NCBI GenBank assembly: GCA_963210315.1
Contig: OY723287.1
Location: 806,001 to 870,000 of the forward strand
DNA from: Rhynchopus euleeides
Taxonomy: Eukaryota; Euglenozoa; Diplonemea; Diplonemida; Diplonemidae
DNA length: 64,000 nucleotides
Direction: 5' to 3'
Below, piece after piece: positions 22,847 through 32,520 of the stretch. The translations under genes were made by a program, and so were the position numbers. The notes under the pieces are model-generated. The model did not search any database. It saw only the letters and a list, made by a program, of their open reading frames with translations, and had not been told where the DNA came from. Numbering within the stretch: position 1 is the first letter of the stretch; every line of letters starts with the position of its first letter.

Positions 22847-25609
22847 ATGCCGTCCCCCGTGGAATGGGGCGGGTTGGGTGGTGTACCCGGCGTGCACTCG
22901 CCCCACCGTGCCGTGCCGATGCAGGTCCCCCTCCCCCCTGACGCAACCGCCGCCGCCGCCGCCGCAGCAGCAGCAGCATCCCTCCCACACGTCACAACCC
23001 CACCCTTCCGCCACGCCGCGCGGGGGCACGAGGTGCACATGCTGACGCCCCCTGTGGTGCGCCCCTATCTGGACCCCAGGCACGAAGCAGCGCTGCTCGC
23101 CTTCACCACGCTGATCGAGGCGGATGAGAGGGAGAAGGCGCTGGGGCTGTGCCCCACGCCTGCCCTGCCGCCGCCACAGCCGACGCCGAAGCCGCGCGCC
23201 CCCACCATCCGCGACACCGCGACGCGCTACCTTGTGAAGAAGCTGGCCCTTCAGGAGTCGGTGAAGGGGGTCAACCTCAAGAAGACCGTGTCGAACCGGC
23301 GCGCCCTGGGGCGTGTCCTTGCGCAGTGGGAGGATAAGCTGAAGATGTGCCGTGCCGTGGTGCGTTCCTTCCGCGGTGTGAAGGTGGGGGACACTCTCGT
23401 GGTGGAGGTTGTCCACGACGAGGATGACGAGGAGGACACTGAGGGGGATCCGACATCTGGCACCGCGCTGCACCCGGGTGCCATTATCCATGCTATTGAG
23501 GGTGTCGGGTTTAACGACGAGAGGATTAGGATTGAAGACGCCGACGACATCGCACAGTGTGTGGCAAACCACGGCGGCGCCTGCGTCAGGCGTGGCGGCG
23601 AAGACAAGCAGGCAGAGGGGTCGTCTCACGGCTTGCAGGGGCCGGGGTCTCCCAATGAGCTGGACTCCGACCACGACACCGAGGAGGGGATGCGGCTGCA
23701 GGGTGGGCGTGGCATCGTGGTGTTCTTCACCCGCCCTGCCTTTGCGAAGGGGAGCGATGTCGTCTTCCTGCAGCAGATAGAGCTCAGGGTGCGGAGCAGC
23801 ACCTCGGAGGACACCTCCGTTGCCAACGCAGTCACGGCTGGCGGGCCTGACCTGTCGTATGAATCGCACTACGACACATGCTTCATCCCGCGCTTTGCCT
23901 TCGGCACAGCCTTGGAGGGGCGGCGCCATTCCACCACACCGAACCAAGGGGGGGCGAACGACCCCCCTTCCGACCGCCCCAACATCGTGAAGGTGTCTGT
24001 CAAAACCGTCGGGCGGCAGCTCGTCTTCTGGGTGGATAAGGAGTTTGTCAGCGGGATTGGCCCCCTCAAGCAGTTCTCCACTGTGAAGGCTGTGACTGTC
24101 ACAGGGAAGGAGGATGTCGCGCGGCTGTTGGTGACAGCATACGCCAAGACGACGGAGAAGGCGGTGACGGAGACTCTCTCCAAAGAGGAGTACGACGACC
24201 TCTGCAAGGACACGGGGCTGACGCCCGACTTTGAGGCTGTGAAGGACAAGACAACGGGTGGTGTGACTGCCAAGAGCATCCGGAAGCGGGCCGACAAGCT
24301 GCTGCAGGACAACGAGGAGATCCTCCGCGAAATCGCGATGTCGAAGAACGCGCAGAAGCAGACCCTACAGACCTCCGACGCCGTCTGCGCTGCGAAGCTC
24401 GCTGTCCCCCTCCCCACACTCCGCTCGCTCAAAGCGGACATCGGAGCCATCTCCAGCAAGCTGCAGAAGCTCTACTCGATGAAACCCGGGGGTGTTCTCG
24501 ACGAGCTCGTCGCCAACCTCAAAGCCCCCCAGGGTGTGGACCGCCTCCTGGTCCTTTCCGAAGCATCCGGGCAGCTCCTCAAGGCTAAGGGGTCACACTA
24601 CCCCAACAAGACGCGGGTGGATTTGATTCTCATGCTTCTCTACACAATGTCTGGCCCGGATATCGACTCGTTGATGGGGTACGGTGATGTGCCTGACTAC
24701 AACACTCAGAAGGAGGCCTGGACGAAGTACAACGATGGGGTTGGGAAGGAGAGGAACAAGGCTGTGTTCAGCGAGGTGAATGGGCTGATGCGCGGCGTGG
24801 CGGACATCGAGAAGTGCGACTGGGCAGCCGTCGCGAGGTGGGTCAAGACGATCTGCCACCTCCACTCCCTCTGCGTGGGGTCGAAGAAGTTCGACTCCTC
24901 CAAGACATGCCTGTCGCGCGGCATCACTGGTCTGCCGGAAAATGTCGTCGCCGCTCACAACACACTGAGCAATGGAGACAGCCTCACCTGGACCGCCCCC
25001 TCCTCCTGTGCTGTCGACCCGCAGATCGCCATCGACTACCTGATGGGCAACGCAGCCAACGCGCAGAAGAAGCCGTCAGGGGAGGGGTCTAAAGAGGTGG
25101 CGCACGACTCCATCCTCTTCACCGTGGAGGGGAAGCTGCCCGCGCTGCCCCTCAGCAACATCTCGAAGTATCCGAAGGAGGCGGAGATGCTGGTGCCGCC
25201 CCTCAGCACCCTGAAGGTGAAGCGGCGTGTGAAGGGGAACCCCCACGGGGGGTGCCTGAATCTGGTTGCGGAGTGGACGTCGGCGGCGTCGCTCGATACG
25301 ATCGCATCCAGGCTGTCGGAGGACTCACTGCACGGCGCTGAGATGATGGAGAAGCGTTCTGCCCAGAAGGACTCCCGCGTGCGCGAGTTCCTCGCGGGGC
25401 AGCGTTCCGCCCCAGACAAGCAGCCGCCGTGGCTGCCGACGTCGCCCCGCCCGGGGTTTCTCGGGGTCAACCCGCCGGCGCCGGTTGCGGATCACCAGTC
25501 GGTCAACCCCATCGTCTGCCTCAACGCGTTCTCCTCCACTTCACCGCGCAGGGCACGCTCCCCGAAGCCAGCTGGGGGCGGGGCTGCCCGTGGGTCCTCC
25601 CGTGGGTAG
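22847..25609 (+). CDS. Protein with ADP-ribosyltransferase-like C-terminal domain
   Basis: An intronless 920-residue frame. The ATG sits in an optimal context (GCCACCATGC). Residues 1-60 are low-complexity with a poly-Ala run. Residues about 160-260 have a glycine/hydrophobic pattern faintly like a PDZ domain (GVKVGDTL ... GAIIHAIEG) with an acidic insert. The region around 460-560 is probably helical. The C-terminal part matches the R-S-E ADP-ribosyltransferase pattern: Arg691 in LSRGI, a TAPSSCA segment near 725, ILFTVEG before 766, and Glu778-Ala-Glu780 followed by LVPP. Such enzymes transfer ADP-ribose from NAD+ to proteins or nucleic acids. Target and location cannot be told: there is no signal peptide or membrane helix. 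The tail is Pro/Arg/Ser-rich. The family call is by motif only. Confidence 0.62.
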   Translation: MPSPVEWGGLGGVPGVHSPHRAVPMQVPLPPDATAAAAAAAAAASLPHVTTPPFRHAARGHEVHMLTPPVVRPYLDPRHEAALLAFTTLIEADEREKALGLCPTPALPPPQPTPKPRAPTIRDTATRYLVKKLALQESVKGVNLKKTVSNRRALGRVLAQWEDKLKMCRAVVRSFRGVKVGDTLVVEVVHDEDDEEDTEGDPTSGTALHPGAIIHAIEGVGFNDERIRIEDADDIAQCVANHGGACVRRGGEDKQAEGSSHGLQGPGSPNELDSDHDTEEGMRLQGGRGIVVFFTRPAFAKGSDVVFLQQIELRVRSSTSEDTSVANAVTAGGPDLSYESHYDTCFIPRFAFGTALEGRRHSTTPNQGGANDPPSDRPNIVKVSVKTVGRQLVFWVDKEFVSGIGPLKQFSTVKAVTVTGKEDVARLLVTAYAKTTEKAVTETLSKEEYDDLCKDTGLTPDFEAVKDKTTGGVTAKSIRKRADKLLQDNEEILREIAMSKNAQKQTLQTSDAVCAAKLAVPLPTLRSLKADIGAISSKLQKLYSMKPGGVLDELVANLKAPQGVDRLLVLSEASGQLLKAKGSHYPNKTRVDLILMLLYTMSGPDIDSLMGYGDVPDYNTQKEAWTKYNDGVGKERNKAVFSEVNGLMRGVADIEKCDWAAVARWVKTICHLHSLCVGSKKFDSSKTCLSRGITGLPENVVAAHNTLSNGDSLTWTAPSSCAVDPQIAIDYLMGNAANAQKKPSGEGSKEVAHDSILFTVEGKLPALPLSNISKYPKEAEMLVPPLSTLKVKRRVKGNPHGGCLNLVAEWTSAASLDTIASRLSEDSLHGAEMMEKRSAQKDSRVREFLAGQRSAPDKQPPWLPTSPRPGFLGVNPPAPVADHQSVNPIVCLNAFSSTSPRRARSPKPAGGGAARGSSRG

Positions 25610-25807
25610 GGGATGGGAGGATGTGTGGGAATGGATACCCCCTGCACCCCTCTGTTATTATTTGCTAAAAAGGGCTTGGAGAGTTGCGTTCTTTGTTTTG
25701 TAGGAACGGTGCCCTGCTGGTGCCAGGGTTACCAAACGCTGCCACAAGTCTCGTCAGTGCGAAAAAAAAAAGCGAGCTGTTCTTGCAAAAAAAGAAAAAG
25801 ATTCTAT

Positions 25808-26541
25808 GGAGGGTGTCCGGTACTCCGGATTTTCCTGATTTTTCCCGATTTTCCGAAAGTTTTGCCACTGGTTGACACAAGGGCAAATTTCGAGCAAAAT
25901 CCGAAAATCAGGAAAAATCGGGAAAAAACAGGAAATCCAGGGGGGGCCACCGGAGACCCTCCCCGAAAAAATCCGATTTTTTTGGGTCGAAAAAAAAAAT
26001 TTTTTTCCGACCCGAAAATCTGTATCTGCGGACTGCCACACTCTGAAAAACCGAAAAATTTCCGAAAAAAATCGAAAATTTTGGCCTTTCCTGGCCTGTG
26101 TGGTCCCAAAGGGCCCAGGTTGCCCGGTTTTTCTCCCAAAAACACCCCAAAAATTTTTCCGCCGTTTCACCCCCCCAGAATCTAGGAGGGTGTCCGGTAC
26201 TCCGGATTTTCCTGATTTTTCCCGATTTTCCGAAAGTTTTGCCACTGGTTGACACAAGGGCAAATTTCGAGCAAAATCCGAAAATCAGGAAAAATCGGGA
26301 AAAAACAGGAAATCCAGGGGGGGCCACCGGAGACCCTCCCCGAAAAAATCCGATTTTTTTGGGTCGAAAAAAAATTTTTTTTTCCGACCCGAAAATCTGT
26401 ATCTGCGGACTGCCACACTCTGAAAAACCGAAAAATTTCCGAAAAAAATCGAAAATTTTGGCCTTTCCTGGCCTGTGTGGTCCCAAAGGGCCCAGGTTGC
26501 CCGGTTTTTCTCCCAAAAACACCCCAAAAATTTTTCCGCCG
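25808..26541 (+). repeat. Tandem duplication, 377-bp unit, two copies
   Basis: Copy 1 runs 25808-26164 and copy 2 26185-26541, both starting GGAGGGTGTCCGGTACTCC and nearly identical apart from a one-base shift in the A/T tract. Copy 2 runs into two GC hairpins with GAA and TTC loops (26538-26575). An inverted GGAGGGTGTCC ends near 27552, so the pair may be the left end of a larger element. Confidence 0.85.
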
Positions 26542-26575
26542 CCCGAAGGGCGGCGGATTGGCCGCCTTCGGCGGC

Positions 26576-27839
26576 GTCGTCGTTTCACTCTGTACTAAGG
26601 ACGTCGGTAAAGCCGAGCCCTTTGTACAACCGTTTCACTCTGACTTCTCTCTGTCTGTCCTGTGTGCCATCAGTGTGTCCCCGTTACAGTGATTCCGCTC
26701 CATCCCATTGAGTGTCTCTCAGTTCTGCTCGTTCTGACCGTGGAGGTGGTCTCCTGCGACTGCGTCGGTTTCTTGGCTGCCCCGTGTCTGCAGTTCCACT
26801 TGTGTCATGGACTCGTTGTGGTTACTGGTGCTCTGCAACATTTTCGCTGCTGCTCGTTAGTTCCGTCCCGTTTCATTCCCAGCTGCTCAGGGAGAGCTGC
26901 CCTGTGTTTGCCGCAAAGGGCGCTGCTGATCCTTGTTCCTCATCGCGTTGTGACTCCCATTCAGCCTGGCGGGGCAGTCTTCAGCGTTCAAACTACCTGA
27001 TAGTTCCCGAAGTTCGCGGATTCCGCCGCTCATCTTGCACCATATGGGCACCAAGCCGGCAACGATAGCCTGTTGCGTTGAGGCGCCATCGGCTGTCTCC
27101 CGGAGCATTTCCAACCTCACATCCGTGAGGCCACCCAGGTTTGTGGGTTCCATAAAGAACTCAGGCGGGTGCCGCTCTCGTACCCCCGCATGCCTCACCC
27201 GCCGCGAACGAGGGAGGCCGCCACGCATGAGGAGCTTCTCTTCGCCACCTCCCGCTGCTCGTCAGTCAGGGAGCTACACCCCGTTTTTTCGGTTGAAGTT
27301 TTTTCTGATCAGAGTTGCACCCACCGTTTCTCTCCGTCCAGCCCGAGAATGTCGAACCCTGAAAAATCGACAACACCGCACATCCTGCACCTGAGACGCG
27401 GCTTCCTTATCTGAGGGGCCGCGTCCAAATACACGGACTTTGCTAAACTGGACCCAACTCCCCACACCCTTTTTTTTGCCATTTTTTCAAAAAATCCCCC
27501 AAAATTTTCCAAATTTTTCAAAAATTTCCTAAATTTAGGACACCCTCCTATGGTGCCCCTGATTTACCCCTTTTTCACTACGCACAAACTACGCAATCTG
27601 GGGGGGGGGGGTCTCGCTTTTTGGTCCCCCCCCAGTTTTTTTTGGTCCCCCTTTCTGTGTGGCTACTGAGACAGGACTGGAGGCACTGCGCTGACCGAGC
27701 AAAAAATTATTGCCAGAACTCACTATACACCGTACGAAAGAACGCACGACATGTGGGGCGGGACTCCAGAAACACCTGGGCAAGGTTGCCCCATGCCCAG
27801 AAACACCTGAGAAGGAAGTGAGTTCCAGGAGCCGCGTAG
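26576..27839. other. Spacer, possible degraded element interior
   Basis: A minus-strand frame at about 26890-27200 has gene-like composition but no recognised family and no clear start. The stretch ends with an inverted copy of the GGAGGGTGTCC motif and then poly-G and poly-C tracts (27597-27650). Confidence 0.4.
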
Positions 27840-28460
27840 AACACCCTCGAGATTGTGAATGATGATACGATCACAGCCTTCAGGGCGCTGCGAGGTGCCA
27901 CCCTGAAGGTGGCCCTTGACATCAAGGAGAGCGTCGGCCGAGGGGTCGACGAAAAGCTGAAGAAGGCGCTACTGGCACTGGATCCCGCGGGGTATACGGA
28001 GGTCACCGCCACACAGGCAACCTCCGCTGACAACGTCCAGGAGACGTTATCCGAGGGGATCACAACGGCACTAGAGATCTGTGTCACGGGATCCAGGCGC
28101 CCACTCTCCCTCGACGGTCTGGGGATTGTTGTTGGGTATGGTGTCGTTTCCTGCAGCTGCAAAAAAAGCGTAGCAACTGTGCTTCCTTCTTCCTTAATGA
28201 TGCGTTGACGCTTCCACCCGGAGGAGCTGAAGCAGGCACCGCTTAATGATGCGTTGATGCTTCCACCCGACGAGCTGAAGCAGGCACCGCGCCAAAGGGC
28301 ACCCCCAAAGAGACCTGCAAAGACTGCGTCGAAACCCGCACCGAAGGCTGCCAGCGCTGCAGCACCTGAAGAACCTGCAGCACCTGCAGCACCTGAAGCG
28401 CCTGCACCCTCACTGACCCCGGAACAGCAAGAACTCCTTGAGTTTGGGGTCCCGGCATAG
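27840..28460 (+). CDS. Possible spliced small gene or gene remnant, unknown
   Basis: The frame 27840-28135 begins right after a TAG that could be a splice acceptor and ends at GTATGG, the donor form used by the nucleoporin gene. It has no ATG, so a first exon would be needed. A second frame ends at the TAG at 28458-28460 and encodes an Ala/Pro/Glu/Lys-rich tail. Between them lies a 48/49-base tandem duplication (28193-28289) whose copies differ by one base, so the intron may have expanded by duplication, or the locus is broken. The first part is probably helical. I do not recognise either protein. Confidence 0.3.
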
Positions 28461-28716
28461 AGACAGAGAATGGCTGAGTAAATCAAAAAATGAGACCCCC
28501 CCCCCCTTTTCACTACGCACAAACTACGCAATATGGGGTCGTCAGGGGCACCATTCTATCAATCTCCGTTCTGATGCCGCCACCCCCACTGCCGCACTCC
28601 CCTCCTCTCCGTGCCATTTCTGGCCCCGATTTCCTGATTTCGTCTGCTTTGTATACCCCCTCTCCTCCCGCCACCAACCACCCCTTCTAGACAGGCGGGC
28701 CACACCCTCTTTATGT
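28461..28716. other. Short spacer
   Basis: Pyrimidine-rich. Nothing recognised. Confidence 0.5.
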
Positions 28717-28848
28717 TATGTGTCTATGGGGGTCTTCGCTACGGGGTGATCGTCAGTGCATTTTTGGTGAATTTCCTGTTGAATTAGCTGAAAACTGACG
28801 GAGATTGACGAAGGATAACGGCCAGCGAAGACCCCCTATGTGTCTATG
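28717..28848. mobile_element. MITE-like element, GGGGTCTTCGCTAC family, copy 1
   Basis: The core 28729-28836 has inverted ends GGGGTCTTCGCT / AGCGAAGACCCC. It is flanked on both sides by TATGTGTCTATG (28717-28728 and 28837-28848), an apparent target duplication of 11-12 bases. The interior matches copies at 34082 and 48881 (GTGATCGTCAGTGCATTTT ... AAAACTGACG). Confidence 0.8.
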
Positions 28849-29015
28849 TGTGTATCGCGCCCTTCCTCCGCAATGAAACTAAAATCCCCCCTTGTGGGAG
28901 CAGATGGGGGGACGAGGGGGTGGACAGAGGGGAGGAGCTGGGTGGCTGTATATTCATGGGTCCACCATCTCCCCTTCCCCCAAGGCTGGACAAATGCTGC
29001 ATTTTAAAAATAAAA

Positions 29016-29095
29016 AACATAAAATAAAATAAAGTGCAATAAAATGCAGTAAAGTGCAGTAAAATGCAGTAAAGTGCAATAAAGTGCAGGAGAGC
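29016..29095. repeat. Decamer repeat, GCAGTAAAAT/GCAGTAAAGT
   Basis: About seven imperfect units of GCARTAAARTGCAGTAAA type. A second array of the same unit, in the same direction, lies at 29766-29830. Confidence 0.8.
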
Positions 29096-29765
29096 GTGTT
29101 GTAGGGGTGGCTCGGCGTGACGGTGGGCAGGATGCTGACCTGCCGTGCCAGGGGACCCTGATCCGCCCACTCTGGCCAACACAAGGCCACCAAGGCAGTG
29201 CCCCCGCCAGGCCCGCCCTGCTGCTGTTCGGCATGCTTGATGCTGCTTCCGAGTGCCGGGGCCAATCAGGCAGCAGGCGCACCCCAGCACCGCAGGCGCA
29301 GCAGGGCGGACCAGCACGGCGGTGTGCGGTGGGCAGTCCACCTTCCTCGGACGTTGTACAGCTGAGCTCTGGCGTACGGGTTCTTCACCATCCCGTTCGG
29401 GGAGGCTGGACATCAGAGCGGACTGAAAGCACTCAAAGCAGGACTGAAGCCAGGCGGAGGCCGCACCGATCAGGTCCTGCGAACCCACCGACCCAACATA
29501 GGCAGGGCACATCCATCCCGGCCTGCATTCTCTGCCGGAGCCTTGGTGCGTCCCTGTGACCTTCAGGAGAACCTCCGTGCAGGAGCGGTACTTTTTGCCA
29601 TCTTCTGCGGGTTTGCGGCTGTCCGCAAACTTGCAGACGTGGCTGCACCTCTGTAAAGTGGGTGTGACTCCAGCATTTGGCCTGTCCATAGTGGTCCTCC
29701 CAGCTGTACGTATGCGAAGCCCAAGGCACCACTAAGGACCATGCACTTTATCCAAAAATCCGGAA
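29096..29765. other. GC-rich segment between two decamer arrays
   Basis: Long frames exist on both strands, with no recognisable family. Bracketing by the same decamer repeat suggests one inserted or duplicated unit. Its nature is unknown. Confidence 0.35.
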
Positions 29766-29830
29766 AATAAAATACAATAAAATGCAGTAAAATGCAGTAA
29801 AATAAAGTGCAGTAAAGTGCAGTAAAAATT
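29766..29830. repeat. Decamer repeat, second array
   Basis: AAAATGCAGT/AAAGTGCAGT units in the same orientation as the array at 29016-29095. Confidence 0.8.
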
Positions 29831-30442
29831 TGCTGCCAGCCTTGCCTTCCCCCCTCCCCCGCCTCCGGCACTCTACCAATCCCATCTCGGACACACGCCC
29901 TTGCCTGTATTTAGAATGATTCCATTATGAAGATTCAAGAGGAGGGAGGGGGCAGCGACTCTCTCCCTCTCTTTCTCTCTGCCCAGCCTTGCTTTTTTGC
30001 TGCTACGCACCCCCCCCCCCCCACTGATGTGACCGCCTCGGTTTGTACGATTGTATCGATGCTTGTACTGCCTCATGTTCCCCCGAATCCCCTTATCCCC
30101 ATACCCCCGTGTCAGAAGATAAAAAATTATCTCCCAAAATCCCGCCCCCCCTCCCTTTCGGACGAGCTGAGGGGTGTCGGCAGCGCAGCCTGGGATCCCG
30201 GTCTCTCTCTTCAGCCTCTTCAGGATGCAGCTTCCCCCTACCCCCACACCCTCCCCCCCCCACCCCCACACCCGCAGCCCATGGCATGTTGATTTGCGTA
30301 TTGTTGAAAACCTGCTTTGCTTGCCACATTTAGCGAAATTCCGTTTTCAAAGGAGTATGATTTTGCCTCTCCTGCAGATGATACTCACACCACCGCCGCC
30401 ACCTGCAGCCACACCGCCCCCCCTCCACACAAACCCCCGACA
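29831..30442. other. Spacer before EF-hand gene
   Basis: C-rich tracts and no gene. The last 150 bases are pyrimidine-rich and run up to the ATG at 30443. Confidence 0.5.
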
Positions 30443-31642
30443 ATGCCGCACGACTTCACCAAGTGGCGGCGTGCCGATGTGGTGATGCGCGCCAACGAGA
30501 GGCGCCTCGCCTACCGCTGCTTCATGCGCCTCTTCAACCACGCCGCCTCCCGGTGGCAGCGCGTGTCGCTGAACCTCTTCGCAGGCCACCTCCGCCGCGT
30601 GAGGGAGGGGGCAGAGGTGCGGCTGGCCCAGAAGTATTGGACACGGCTGTACTACTACAGGCATTTCTCGGGGGGGCAGGGTGCGCGGACAAAGCCTGCC
30701 GCGGTGCGCTCCGACAGGTTCCGTGTGCGTGTCGCCTGCGACCTGATGGGGCGGAAGCACAACGTGCGGTTCTCCTTTGCGACTGTGCCTGACCTGCCGC
30801 AGATTGCCAACGCAGCAGAGAGCCACTTCGATCAGGTCTGCCGGGCGGAGTCGCCCGCGGGGCTGCCGGGTGTCGCATTCGAGGTGGCCACGCTGCAGCG
30901 GTTCGACCAGCGCCGGCAGCGCTGGGCGCAGCTCTCGGCGCAGGAGCAGCTTTTCAACAACTGCCAGCTGTTTTGCTTCCCGCCTGCGGGGAGCGTGTGG
31001 CAGGGCGACAGCAAGGGTGTCATCCCTGAGGCGGTGGATGTGTTCACCTGGACCACCAAGGAGGCCTCCCCCCACAGGCACCGCAGGCCTGGCGCTGCCA
31101 GCGGCGTGGCGGCACCGGCGCCGGCGGCGGCCGGCGGTGCGGCCACCGCAGGGGGCGAGAAGTCGAGGTTTGTGTTCTACGACATCTGCCCGGTGGGCAT
31201 CAACCACCTCACCTTCGCGGACCTGCGTGCCGCCTTCTCGCGGTGCGACATGCAGATCGAGGGGAGTGTGCTGCGCGCCCTGTTCGCCGAGGCAGACGAG
31301 GATGCGGACGGCATGGTGTCCCTCGGGGAGTGGCAGCGGTTTGCAGTGGGCAACACCGGGCTGCTGGATGCGCTGTACTTCCGTATGAAGGATATGTACT
31401 CGAGCAGGGAGGCAGCGGCCCGTGGTGGGCACGACCACATCACGTCGATCAGCTGCCTCAACGATCCGACTGTGACGGCGAAGTCGCCCCCGCTGCTGCA
31501 GCCGCGTGCCTCGGAGAAGCTGCTCCTGTCGCAGGAGGTGCACCGCGCAGCGCGCGAGGCAGACAACCTGCGCACCCAGCACCGTGCTGCAGAGGCGAAG
31601 GAGGCTGCGGCAAAGCACAGGCTGCGTGCCTGCTACGGGTGA
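30443..31642 (+). CDS. EF-hand protein with basic helical N-terminus
   Basis: A 399-residue frame. The first in-frame ATG is 30443, in a CGACAATGC context. The N-terminal 80 residues are basic and aromatic (repeated R-x-x-F/Y patterns) and probably helical. The middle is unassigned, with an Ala/Gly/Pro linker at about 215-230. A calcium-binding loop is at residues 285-296 (D-x-D-x-D-G-x-V-x3-E), a textbook canonical EF-hand, preceded by a degenerate partner helix around 255-280. The C-terminus is a charged helix. This suggests a calcium sensor or cytoskeletal/flagellar adaptor, but the class cannot be fixed. The stop (31640-31642) lies within the 9-bp target duplication of the element that follows. 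Confidence 0.7.
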   Translation: MPHDFTKWRRADVVMRANERRLAYRCFMRLFNHAASRWQRVSLNLFAGHLRRVREGAEVRLAQKYWTRLYYYRHFSGGQGARTKPAAVRSDRFRVRVACDLMGRKHNVRFSFATVPDLPQIANAAESHFDQVCRAESPAGLPGVAFEVATLQRFDQRRQRWAQLSAQEQLFNNCQLFCFPPAGSVWQGDSKGVIPEAVDVFTWTTKEASPHRHRRPGAASGVAAPAPAAAGGAATAGGEKSRFVFYDICPVGINHLTFADLRAAFSRCDMQIEGSVLRALFAEADEDADGMVSLGEWQRFAVGNTGLLDALYFRMKDMYSSREAAARGGHDHITSISCLNDPTVTAKSPPLLQPRASEKLLLSQEVHRAAREADNLRTQHRAAEAKEAAAKHRLRACYG

Positions 31643-31964
31643 GGAGGCAGGCCTGTCGCTAACTTTTCGATTTTGGAGATTTGGTGGGTTGACGCTCCTG
31701 TTTTGGGGGGGGATCAGGGGGGAAAACACTAGGGGTCAATTTTTCTCGCGCGCGCTTCGCGCGCGCTCGTGTTGTTGCCAAATTTTCCCATCGGTGGACC
31801 ACTAGGTGGGCACGGTGTGAGGCGCTGGGTTCCTTCCGTGGTTCCTCTCCTGCTCGCGCCGTCGGGTGCCGGAGGAAACCAAAAAATGGCTTTCGGGACC
31901 ATGATTTCGACGCTGCCCCCTGATATGTCACGGCCGTCAAAGCGCAAGGACTTGGTTACTAGAC

Positions 31965-32035
31965 GGGCACGCGAGATGGGGGGTCTGGGGGGCAGAGCCC
32001 CCCAGCCGCCGGAGGCCACGGTAGTGAGCATCTGT
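31965..32035 (+). repeat. Dispersed GC hairpin repeat, copy 7 (inside element B)
   Basis: Equivalent of copy 6 in the inverted element. Confidence 0.85.
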
Positions 32036-32148
32036 TCATTGTGGGCGTACAGATTCTGTGTGAGTTGGCTGCGTCCTCCTGAGGCTACTGGAGTGGGTGG
32101 ATTCCCTGACCCGGTGGGAATCGAATGACTTGAGTACGAGACATACGC

Positions 32149-32216
32149 CACAGGGGGGTCTGGGGGGCGGAGCCCCCCAGCCGCCGGAGGCCACGGTAGT
32201 GAGCATCTGTTCCTGC
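32149..32216 (+). repeat. Dispersed GC hairpin repeat, copy 8 (inside element B)
   Basis: Equivalent of copy 5 in the inverted element. Confidence 0.85.
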
Positions 32217-32520
32217 AAAACCATACTCTCTTCGACGTCGACCCAGTGAAAGTGGGTTGACGCTGGGTCGACGCTTGGTGAGCGTCGACCCAGTGTAACC
32301 GGGCCAACGCTAGGTTAGCGTCGACCCAGTGTAATAAATGGGTTGACGCTTGGTCCAGGCTTGAATGGCAACCCAGTTCCACTAGGTCGACGCTCCAAGC
32401 CTCGACCAAGCGTCAACCCAGTCCACTGGGTCGACGCTGGGTCGACGCTTTTTTATGGGGGGGGAAACCCAAAATCACTGGGTCGACGGTCGACGCTTAG
32501 CGACATGCCTGGTGAGGAGG

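Larger units (their letters stand above)
31639..32520 (-). mobile_element. 864-bp TIR element, copy B, with 9-bp target duplication
   Basis: The element spans 31648-32511, inverted relative to copy A and of the same length. In the parts I aligned I see one difference (an A/C in the GTCGAC array). It is flanked by GTGAGGAGG at 31639-31647 and 32512-32520. It carries the same two GC hairpin repeats. It sits immediately 3' of the EF-hand stop codon, and the left target duplication contains that TGA. Confidence 0.92.

Noticed and set aside
28844-29689. 281-residue minus-strand frame
   Set aside because: It runs through the decamer array and a Cys/Arg-rich stretch with no recognisable domain or credible start.
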